Of a stretch of DNA of 64,000 nt, positions 7,274 through 14,824 are shown piece after piece. Position numbers and translations under genes: made by a program. How positions within the stretch are numbered: position 1 is the stretch's first letter; each line of letters starts with the position of its first letter. The stretch lies in the NCBI RefSeq assembly GCF_023630175.1, contig NZ_JALLIN010000031.1:26805-90804 (forward strand), written 5' to 3'. Below the pieces are notes generated by a model. The model saw only the letters and a program-made list of their open reading frames with translations. It made no database searches and was not told the DNA's origin. The DNA is from Streptomyces cellostaticus. Lineage in GTDB: Bacteria > Actinomycetota > Actinomycetes > Streptomycetales > Streptomycetaceae.

Positions 7274-10200
7274 ATGCAGATCCGGCTGACCGTCGTAGAT
7301 CCGCTGGGCCCGTCCCCGCAGCGGGGCCGTGCCGTGAGCCGTGACGTGCTGGTGACGGCGCCCGCGGGCACGGATCTGGCCGCGGTGGCGTCGGGACTGG
7401 CCGCGGCGGTCGCCGGGGAGGGCGGCGCTGGCCGGGACACCGGCGGCTCCCCCGTGGTGCTGTACGCGGGCGCGGAGCGGCTGGACGCGCGCCGCCGCGT
7501 CCTGGGCGAGCCCCCGCTGGTCGACGGGGCCGTGCTGTCCCTGGGCGCCCCGGCGGCCCCCGAGCCGCATCCCGAGCTGGACGACGCCCCGACCCAGTTG
7601 CACGTGGTGGCCGGGCCGGACGCGGGCGGGGTCCACCTGCTGCACGGCGGCCGGATCACCGTCGGCCGTTCCGCCGACGCCGACGTCCCGCTGGACGACC
7701 CGGACGTCTCCCGTCTGCACTGCGCGGTCACGGTCGGCGCCGACGGCCGGGTCTCGGTCACCGACCTCGGCTCCACCAACGGCACCACCCTGGACGGCAC
7801 GCGCGTGGCCGAGCGCCCGGCGCCGTTCCCGGCGGGCGCGCTGCTGCGGATCGGGGAGTCCGCCCTGCGGGTTACGCCGTCCGGGGGACCCGGGGCGCGC
7901 ACGGCGACGGTGCCGGACGGGGAAGGGTGCCTGCGGGTGCTCCCGGGCGACCCGCAGGAGCACGCGCGCGCGGAGCCGACCGCCGCCCGGAGCGGCGGCG
8001 ACCCGGCCGGGCCCACCCGGCACGCCTACGGCTCGGCGGACCACGACGCCGGCCTCGACCGCGCGGCGCCCCGTGCGGCGCCGGGGCGGGCCGGGGTGCC
8101 CGCCGCGGAGAGCCTGAGCGCTCTGCCCGGCGCCGACGGCGCGGACAGTGGGGACACCCACGCCGGACGGCACGGCGTCGGCGCGCCCGCCCGTACGGAG
8201 TTCTCCGGGGACACCGGCCCCGGCACCCGCAAGGGCACGCCGCCGCGGGGCACCGACGTCCCGCCGGGGGTGCGGCGGCGCGGCGGGCTCGGCGCGTGGG
8301 CACGCCGGCTGACGGGCGGCCGCGGGGAACTGCCCGCCGCCGTACCCGAGGAGTACGGCGCGGTGCCCGGCCCGGCCGCCGCCGGAAGCACCGGCGCGTC
8401 CCAGCGGCCCGAGACCTGGCCGGACCCGGCCGCGCTGCTGCTCACCGCGCTGGGCCCGGGACCCCGGCTGTGGGAGCGAGGGCCCGGGCACCCGGAGGCG
8501 CTGACCGTACGGCTCGGCACGACCGACCGCGGCGCGCCGGACGGCTCGGGCGTGCTGCCCGCCGTGCCGGTGACCGCCGCGCTGCGCGAGGCGGGCGCGC
8601 TGGGCCTGGCGGGGCCGCGCCCCCGGCTGTCCGGGCTGGCCCGCGCGGTGCTGGCCCAGCTCGCCGCGCTGCACTCCCCCGACCTGCTGGAGATCGTGCT
8701 GGTCAGCGCGGACCGGGCCCGCCCGGAGGCGGAGCGCGCGGCCGAGTGGTCCTGGCTCGGCTGGCTGCCGCACGTGCGTCCCGGTCACGGCCAGGACTGC
8801 CGCCTGCTGCTCGCGCACGACCGCGAGCAGGCGGCGGCCCGCGTCCAGGAGCTGCTGCGCCGGGTCGAGGAGTACGCGGCGACGGGCCGGGGCACGGCCA
8901 GGCCCCGGACGGCCCCGGCGGAGCACGGGGGCTCCGCGACCGGCGGCGGCACGCACACCGGTACCGCCTCCGTACCGGGTCCGCGGCAGCACGACGACCG
9001 CGGAGCCCCGGACCACGACGCCCACCCGGCCCCGGCCTTCCCCGCCGGACCGGCCTCCGCCACCGGCACGGCGTTCGGTACGGCGGTCTCCGCCACCGCG
9101 GCGGCGGACGGCCACGCCGGACCCGACGGGGCACCGGACGCCGGACCGGTCCCGCCGGCCGCCCCCGCGGACGCCGGGTCCCGGACGGCCGCGCGCCGCC
9201 CGTCGTGGGCCAGGGAGGACGCCGGCCCGGCCGGAACCGGCGGCTTCCCGGGGCCGTACACGGTCGTCGTCGTGGACGGGGACCCGGGAGGCGCGGCCCT
9301 GCGGGAGTCCCTGGCACGGCTGGCCGTGGCCGGGCCGCGGGCCGGGATCCACGTGGTGTGCCTCGCCGAGACCGAGCCCGCCTCCGCCGCCTCGCCGGTG
9401 ACCCGGACCTACGAGGCCGCCTGCGCGGCCACGCCCACGTTCCGGCACTGCGGGGCCGTCGCCCTGCTCGGTGGTGACGTGGCCGGCGCGCTCCATCTGA
9501 TGCGGGTCGCGCCCACCGGCCCGATCGGCCCGGGCGCCCTCGCCACCGTCGACGCCGTATCCCCCGCCTGGGCCGAGCGGTTCGCGCGGGCGCTGGCCCC
9601 GCTGCGGCCGGAGGGCCCGCTCGCCGAGCCGCACGCACGGGTGGCCGTACCGCTGCCGGCGTCCGCGCGGCTGCTGGACGAGCTGGGGCTGGCCCGGGCC
9701 ACCCCGGCCTCGCTGATGGCCCGGTGGGCGGACGCGGCCGACGACACGGCGTCCCCGGCGGGCCGGGCCAGGGCGGTGCTGGGAGCCGGGCCGCACGGAC
9801 CGCTCACCGTCGACCTGGTGGCCGACGGGCCGCACCTGCTGATCGAGGGGCCACCCGGCAGCGGCCGCACCGAGCTGCTGCGGACGGTGGCCGCCTCGCT
9901 CGCCGCGGCCGAGCGGCCCGACCGGCTGAGCATGGTGCTGATCGACGGCCGGGACGGCGTCGGCACCGGCGCGGGGCGCGGCGAGGGACTGCGCGTCTGT
10001 ACCGACATACCCCATGTGACGACCCATCTCGTCGCCAACGACCCGGTGCGCATGCGGGAGTTCGCGCAGTCGCTGACCGCGGAGCTGAAGCGGCGAGCGG
10101 AGCTGCTGGGCCTGGCGGACTTCGCCCGGTGGCACACCGGGCGCGCGGTGCCGGGCCGGATCGTCGCGCAGCGCTCCCCGAGCGGCCGCACCGCCGGGTC

Positions 10201-10858
10201 CGGTGCCGGCGCGTCCGACGCGACCGGGGACATAGAGGCGCCGCCCAGTTCCACGCTGCGGCTGCGGCCCGGTGCCGCGGCACGGCAGCGCGCCGAGGCC
10301 GCGCCGCCGCTGCCCCGGCTCGTGGTGGTCGTCGACGATCTGGACGCGCTGGTGTCCCCCGGGCTCGGCTCACCGGGCCGGCCCGCCGCCGGGTCGGTGC
10401 TGCGGGCGCTGGAGGCGGTGGCCCGGGACGGCGAGCGGCTCGGGGTGCACCTCGTGGCGACGGCCGGCACCGGCGGCCGTACGGCGGAGACGGAGCCGGC
10501 CCGGCGGGCCACGCTGCGCGTCGCCCTGGACGCGCCGTCCGCCGGGCGCTCGGGTTCCGCTCCGGCCGAGCGCGGTGCTGAGCCGGGCGGCGAACCGGCG
10601 CCGGGGCGCGGCCGGCTGATCCACCCGGACGGCCGGGCGGTCGGCTTCCAGGGCGGCCGGGTCACCGGCCGTATCCCGCGGACCGCGACCCAGCGGCCCA
10701 CGGTGGTGCCGCTGGAGTGGCAGCGCATGGGCGATCCGCCGGCCCGCCGCCCGGTGCGGGAGCTGGGCAACGGCCCGACGGATCTGGCGCTGCTGGCGAG
10801 CGCGGTGCAGCGGGCCGCCCGCGAGGTCGCCGCGGCGGAGGTGCCCTCGCTGCTCTGA
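7274..10858 (+). CDS. FHA-domain FtsK/EssC-like ATPase
   Basis: A 1194-residue protein. Residues 1-100 resemble the small ubiquitin-like N-terminal region of EssC-type proteins. An FHA domain at about 110-185 has all the phosphothreonine-binding landmarks (GRITVGRS, SRLH, STNGT). Residues 190-330 are disordered and Pro/Gly/Arg-rich. From about 390 the protein resembles the FtsK/SpoIIIE-EssC fold, including a WLPHVRP motif. The ATPase core lies near 845-1060, with a P-loop GPPGSGRTE (Arg in place of the usual Lys at residue 865) and a Walker B LVVVVDDLDAL. No membrane helix is visible. It may be a DNA- or protein-moving motor docked by phosphothreonine, and the divergent PkaA/PkaB kinases are natural partners. 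No WXG100 genes are nearby, so a type VII secretion role is uncertain. Confidence 0.85.
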   Translation: MQIRLTVVDPLGPSPQRGRAVSRDVLVTAPAGTDLAAVASGLAAAVAGEGGAGRDTGGSPVVLYAGAERLDARRRVLGEPPLVDGAVLSLGAPAAPEPHPELDDAPTQLHVVAGPDAGGVHLLHGGRITVGRSADADVPLDDPDVSRLHCAVTVGADGRVSVTDLGSTNGTTLDGTRVAERPAPFPAGALLRIGESALRVTPSGGPGARTATVPDGEGCLRVLPGDPQEHARAEPTAARSGGDPAGPTRHAYGSADHDAGLDRAAPRAAPGRAGVPAAESLSALPGADGADSGDTHAGRHGVGAPARTEFSGDTGPGTRKGTPPRGTDVPPGVRRRGGLGAWARRLTGGRGELPAAVPEEYGAVPGPAAAGSTGASQRPETWPDPAALLLTALGPGPRLWERGPGHPEALTVRLGTTDRGAPDGSGVLPAVPVTAALREAGALGLAGPRPRLSGLARAVLAQLAALHSPDLLEIVLVSADRARPEAERAAEWSWLGWLPHVRPGHGQDCRLLLAHDREQAAARVQELLRRVEEYAATGRGTARPRTAPAEHGGSATGGGTHTGTASVPGPRQHDDRGAPDHDAHPAPAFPAGPASATGTAFGTAVSATAAADGHAGPDGAPDAGPVPPAAPADAGSRTAARRPSWAREDAGPAGTGGFPGPYTVVVVDGDPGGAALRESLARLAVAGPRAGIHVVCLAETEPASAASPVTRTYEAACAATPTFRHCGAVALLGGDVAGALHLMRVAPTGPIGPGALATVDAVSPAWAERFARALAPLRPEGPLAEPHARVAVPLPASARLLDELGLARATPASLMARWADAADDTASPAGRARAVLGAGPHGPLTVDLVADGPHLLIEGPPGSGRTELLRTVAASLAAAERPDRLSMVLIDGRDGVGTGAGRGEGLRVCTDIPHVTTHLVANDPVRMREFAQSLTAELKRRAELLGLADFARWHTGRAVPGRIVAQRSPSGRTAGSGAGASDATGDIEAPPSSTLRLRPGAAARQRAEAAPPLPRLVVVVDDLDALVSPGLGSPGRPAAGSVLRALEAVARDGERLGVHLVATAGTGGRTAETEPARRATLRVALDAPSAGRSGSAPAERGAEPGGEPAPGRGRLIHPDGRAVGFQGGRVTGRIPRTATQRPTVVPLEWQRMGDPPARRPVRELGNGPTDLALLASAVQRAAREVAAAEVPSLL

Positions 10859-11020
10859 CGGCCCGTCCGGAAGTCCGCGCATACCCCGCCGATCACGAGC
10901 CGGTCACGATGGACCGCTGGACGGCGCAGGCGCTCTTGCCGCCCCCGTCCGGCCCGGCGTAGACCGGATCGGACGGGACAGAGTCCTGACGTTCAACGGA
11001 GAACGACGAACGGGGAAGTG

Positions 11021-12400
11021 ATGCGCAGCAACAGCGGCACCATCCGGACACACAGGGCCGTCACCACGCTCGCCGCACTGCTCGCGGGAGCCCTCGCGCT
11101 GACCGCCTGCTCCGGCGGCGACAGCGACAGGAAGGGCGACGGCGACACGGGCGGCGGGGCCACCGGCTCCACCCTGGACCTGCCCAAGCTGAACGGCGCG
11201 AAGCTGGAGGTCGCCGCCGTCTGGACCGGCACCGAGCAGGCGAACTTCAAGAAGGTCCTGGCGGAGTTCGAGAAGCGCACCGGCGCGAAGGTGACGTTCG
11301 TGCCCGCGCAGGACCCGATCATCAACTTCCTGGGCTCCAAGATCGCGGGCGGTCAGCCGCCGGACGTGGCGCTGCTGCCGCAGCCCGGCGCGATCAAGCA
11401 GGCCGTGCAGAAGGGCTGGGCGAAGCCGCTCGGCGCGGACGCGCTGGAAGAGTTGCGGAAGAACTACTCGCAGGGCTGGCAGGACATCGGCAAGGTCGAC
11501 GGCAAGAGTTACGGCGTCTACTACAAGGCCGCCAACAAGTCGCTGATCTGGTACAACGCCAAGGCCTTCGAGAACGCGGGCGCCCAGGAGCCCCAGAGCT
11601 GGCAGGAGCTGCTGAACACCGCCCGGGCGGTGTACGACTCCGGGGTCACCCCGTTCTCGGTCGGCGGCGCCGACGGCTGGACGCTGACGGACTGGTTCGA
11701 GAACGTCTATCTGTCCCAGGCCGGCCCGGAGAAGTACGACCAGCTCGCCCAGCACGAGATCAAGTGGACCGATCCGTCGGTGCGGCAGGCGCTCACCACG
11801 CTGGCCCAGATCTGGGGCAGGAAGGACTATGTGGCGGGCGGCGCGGACGGCGCGCTGCAGACCGAGTTCCCGGCCTCCGTCACCCAGACCTTCACCGGCG
11901 GTGACCAGCCGAAGGCCGCCATGGTCTACGAGGGCGACTTCGCGCAGGTCAACATCGGCGACACCAAGGCGAAGGTGGGCTCGGACGCGAAGGTGTTCCC
12001 GTTCCCCGCCGTGGGTTCCGACGCGCCGGTGGTCTCCGGCGGTGACGCGGCCGTCGTGCTGAAGGACTCCAAGGCGGCCCAGGCCCTCGCCACCTTCCTG
12101 GCCTCCCCGGACGCGGCGACCATCCAGGCCAAGCTCGGCGGCTACCTCTCGCCGAACAGGAACGTGCCGCAGTCGGCGTACCCGAACGAGGTGCAGCGCA
12201 CCATCGCCAAGGCGCTGATCGCCTCCGGCGACGACTTCCGCTTCGACATGTCCGACCAGGCCCCGCAGGCGTTCGGCGGCACCCCCGGCAAGGGCGAGTG
12301 GAAGGACCTGCAGGACTTCCTGAAGAACCCGAAGGACGTCGCGGGCACCCAGGAACGGCTCGAGAAGGACGCGGCGGCCGCGTACGGGAACGGGAGCTGA
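11021..12400 (+). CDS. ABC transporter solute-binding lipoprotein (sugar)
   Basis: A 459-residue extracellular solute-binding protein of the maltose/carbohydrate type (family 1). It has a lipoprotein signal peptide with lipobox LTAC, making Cys30 the lipid-anchored residue, followed by a Gly/Asp/Ser linker. The mature domain shows family features such as EFEKRTGAKV near its start and later KWTDPSVRQAL, MVYEGDFA and FPFPAVG. It is the first gene of a three-gene importer operon; the next gene begins 7 bases after its stop. ATG at 11021 is chosen because GGGGA lies at a better distance than for the GTG immediately before it. The substrate cannot be read from sequence, but an oligosaccharide is likely. 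No ATPase is in the operon; in Streptomyces a shared MsiK-type ATPase commonly serves such importers. Confidence 0.9.
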   Translation: MRSNSGTIRTHRAVTTLAALLAGALALTACSGGDSDRKGDGDTGGGATGSTLDLPKLNGAKLEVAAVWTGTEQANFKKVLAEFEKRTGAKVTFVPAQDPIINFLGSKIAGGQPPDVALLPQPGAIKQAVQKGWAKPLGADALEELRKNYSQGWQDIGKVDGKSYGVYYKAANKSLIWYNAKAFENAGAQEPQSWQELLNTARAVYDSGVTPFSVGGADGWTLTDWFENVYLSQAGPEKYDQLAQHEIKWTDPSVRQALTTLAQIWGRKDYVAGGADGALQTEFPASVTQTFTGGDQPKAAMVYEGDFAQVNIGDTKAKVGSDAKVFPFPAVGSDAPVVSGGDAAVVLKDSKAAQALATFLASPDAATIQAKLGGYLSPNRNVPQSAYPNEVQRTIAKALIASGDDFRFDMSDQAPQAFGGTPGKGEWKDLQDFLKNPKDVAGTQERLEKDAAAAYGNGS

Positions 12401-12407
12401 GCCGGCC

Positions 12408-13751
12408 ATGGCGTCGGCAGCGGCGGCCGGGGCCCCACCGGGTCCGGCCGCGCCCAAGAGCCGCAAGAGCGTGACCGGCACCCGCCGGACCGTGGCAGCC
12501 CTGTTCCTGCTGCCCGCCCTGGTGCTGCTCGGCGCGCTCGTGGTCTACCCGATCGGGTACTCGGTCGTCCGCAGCTTCTACGACGCCTCCGGCGACGGCT
12601 TCGCCGGGCTCGACAACTACAAGGCGCTGTTCACGGACGACGGCATCCGCACGGCGCTGAAGAACAACGTCATCTGGGTGGTGTTCGCGCCCGCGGTCTC
12701 CACCGCGCTCGGCCTGATCTTCGCGGTACTGACCGAACGGGTGCGCTGGGGAACGGCGTTCAAACTGGTCGTCTTCATGCCGATGGCGATCTCGATGCTG
12801 GCGGCCGGGATCATCTTCCGGCTGGTGTACGACCAGGACCCGGACAGGGGCGTCGCCAACGCGGTGTGGGTGGGCGTCCACGACACCTTCGCCCAGGCGT
12901 CGGCGTTCCCGAAGGCGCACCCGGGCCGTGACTCGCCGCTGAAGGCGGACGCGGGCGGTTTCATCACCTCCGCCCCCGTGCACGCCGGGCAGCCGGTCAC
13001 GCTCCCTCTGGTCGGAGTGGCCCCGGACCGTATGCCGGACGGCGCGAGGAGCGCCGTGGCCGCCGCGGCGGAGCCGGGGAAGGTCACCGGCACCACCTGG
13101 CAGGACTTCACGCGCGGCAAGGGCGTCGGCAGGCCGGGCTCGCCCGACCCGTCCGAGCTGGGCTACGCCGGGATGCGGATCGAGGCGGTGCGGGACGGCC
13201 GGGTGGTGGCCTCCACCGAGGCCGCGGGCGACGGCACCTTCGCGCTGCCCGCGTCGGCCGACGGAGCGCTGCTGCGGCTGCCGGCGAGCAACTTCAAGGA
13301 GCCGTACAACGGCGTCGACTGGCTCGGCCCGGCGCTGGTCACCCCGGCCGTCATCGGGTCGTACGTGTGGATGTGGGCGGGCTTCGCGATGGTGCTGATC
13401 GCCGCCGGGCTCGCGGGCGTGCCCCGGGAGCTGCTGGAGGCGGCGCGCGTGGACGGCGCCGGCGAGTGGCAGGTGTTCCGCAAGGTCACCGTGCCGCTGC
13501 TCGCGCCCGTCCTCGCGGTGGTCGTGGTCACGCTGATGATCAACGTGCTGAAGGTCTTCGACCTCGTCTACATCATCGCCCCCGGCTCCTCCCAGGACGA
13601 CGCCAACGTGCTGGCGCTGGAGCTGTACCGCAAGGGCTTCGCGGAGGGCCGGCCGGGCATCGCCAGCGCGATCGCGGTGTTCCTGCTGCTGCTGGTGATC
13701 CCGGTGATGCTGTTCAACGTCCGCCGGCTGCGGAGGGAGGGGCGGCGATGA
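12408..13751 (+). CDS. Sugar ABC permease (MalF-like) with a large extracytoplasmic insertion
   Basis: Permease of 447 residues, about 150 longer than usual for a six-helix sugar permease. Helices lie near 29-50, 88-110, 117-140, 306-332, 358-380 and 414-436. The ATPase-contact EAA loop is intact (ELLEAARVDGAGEWQVFRK). The extra residues (about 157-300) lie between helices 3 and 4, on the outside face, and end at YNGVDWLG, where ordinary relatives continue. The insertion contains a Ser/Ala/Pro-rich part and a short beta-type motif (RIEAVRDGRVVAST, then GDGTFALPA). It could contact the binding lipoprotein or wall polymer. It starts 7 bases after the lipoprotein gene and overlaps the next gene by 4 bases (ATGA). 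Confidence 0.9.
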   Translation: MASAAAAGAPPGPAAPKSRKSVTGTRRTVAALFLLPALVLLGALVVYPIGYSVVRSFYDASGDGFAGLDNYKALFTDDGIRTALKNNVIWVVFAPAVSTALGLIFAVLTERVRWGTAFKLVVFMPMAISMLAAGIIFRLVYDQDPDRGVANAVWVGVHDTFAQASAFPKAHPGRDSPLKADAGGFITSAPVHAGQPVTLPLVGVAPDRMPDGARSAVAAAAEPGKVTGTTWQDFTRGKGVGRPGSPDPSELGYAGMRIEAVRDGRVVASTEAAGDGTFALPASADGALLRLPASNFKEPYNGVDWLGPALVTPAVIGSYVWMWAGFAMVLIAAGLAGVPRELLEAARVDGAGEWQVFRKVTVPLLAPVLAVVVVTLMINVLKVFDLVYIIAPGSSQDDANVLALELYRKGFAEGRPGIASAIAVFLLLLVIPVMLFNVRRLRREGRR

Positions 13752-14659
13752 GCGCGACCGCCGGAAGGATCGGGAAGGTGACCCCCGGTGACACGGCCGT
13801 GCGGGCCCGGCAGCCGCGGGCCGCGCGGATCACCGGGCGGCTCAACGGGGGGCTGGTCCGCTTCTTCCTCCTCCTCGTGGGCCTGTTCTGGCTGGTGCCG
13901 ACCATCGGCCTGCTCATTTCGTCGCTGCGCTCGCCGGAGGACATGAGCGCGAGCGGCTGGTGGCAGGTGTTCGCCAAGCCCTCCCAGCTCACCTTCGACA
14001 GCTACCGGAAGCTGCTGGAGAACGGCGACATCACCGACTCCCTGGTGAACACCGTGCTGATCACGGTCCCGGCGACCGTCCTGGTGGTGGTGATCGGCTC
14101 GCTCGCGGGCTACGCGTTCGCGTGGATGGAGTTCCCGGGCCGGGACTGGTGGTTCCTCGGTGTGGTCAGCCTGCTGGTGGTGCCGGTGCAGGTGGCCCTG
14201 ATCCCGATCGCCGAACTGTTCGGCACCATCGGCCTGTTCGGAACGATCCTCGGGGTGGTCCTGTTCCACGTTGGCTTCGGCCTGCCGTTCGCGGTGTTCC
14301 TGCTGCGCAACTTCTTCGCGGAGATCCCCAGGGAGCTCCTCGAGGCGGCCCGTCTGGACGGCGCCGGTGAACTGCGGCTGTTCACAAGGGTGGTGATGCC
14401 GCTCGGCGGGCCCGCGATCGCGAGTCTGGGCATCTTCCAGTTCCTGTGGGTGTGGAACGACATGCTGGTCGCGCTGGTGTTCACCAAGTCCGGCTCGCAG
14501 CCGATCACGGTCGCCCTGCAGACGCAGGTACGGCAGTTCGGCAACAACATCGACGTGCTGGCACCCGGCGCGTTCATCTCCATGGTGATCCCGCTGGCCG
14601 TGTTCTTCGCGTTCCAGCGGCAGTTCGTGTCCGGGGTGATGGCGGGCGCGGTCAAGTAG
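13748..14659 (+). CDS. Sugar ABC permease (MalG-like)
   Basis: Permease of 303 residues of the usual MalG/carbohydrate size with six predicted helices. The EAA motif is present (ELLEAARLDGAGELRLFTRVVMPL). It overlaps the preceding permease by 4 bases (ATGA), so translation is probably coupled. Together with the two genes upstream it forms a binding protein-permease-permease importer lacking its own ATPase. It is followed 20 bases later by a hairpin terminator, which ends the operon. The longer open frame upstream lies antiparallel to nothing real and merely runs through the previous permease in another frame. Confidence 0.92.
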   Translation: MSATAGRIGKVTPGDTAVRARQPRAARITGRLNGGLVRFFLLLVGLFWLVPTIGLLISSLRSPEDMSASGWWQVFAKPSQLTFDSYRKLLENGDITDSLVNTVLITVPATVLVVVIGSLAGYAFAWMEFPGRDWWFLGVVSLLVVPVQVALIPIAELFGTIGLFGTILGVVLFHVGFGLPFAVFLLRNFFAEIPRELLEAARLDGAGELRLFTRVVMPLGGPAIASLGIFQFLWVWNDMLVALVFTKSGSQPITVALQTQVRQFGNNIDVLAPGAFISMVIPLAVFFAFQRQFVSGVMAGAVK

Positions 14660-14678
14660 ACCTCCGGCGCACCGACGT

Positions 14679-14710
14679 CGAGGGGCGGGCCCGCCGCGGC
14701 CCGTCCCTCG
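14679..14710 (+). terminator. Terminator of the sugar importer operon
   Basis: A 13-bp inverted repeat (cgaggggcgggcc against ggcccgtccctcg, one G-T pair) with a 6-base loop, 20 bases past the MalG-like stop. Confidence 0.8.
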
Positions 14711-14824
14711 GCGCGTGTCCGGCGGGTTCGCGGTGTCCCCCGAACGCCGTACGCACCGTAACCAATTCACTCCATCGGCCGTTCCCGGGCCAGACGCCCG
14801 TGCCGACCGACCCATGGATGTCCC

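Noticed and set aside
7178..10135. A 985-codon minus-strand open frame opposite the FHA-ATPase
   Set aside because: Same reason: antisense shadow with no protein-like signature, while the plus strand has FHA and P-loop motifs.
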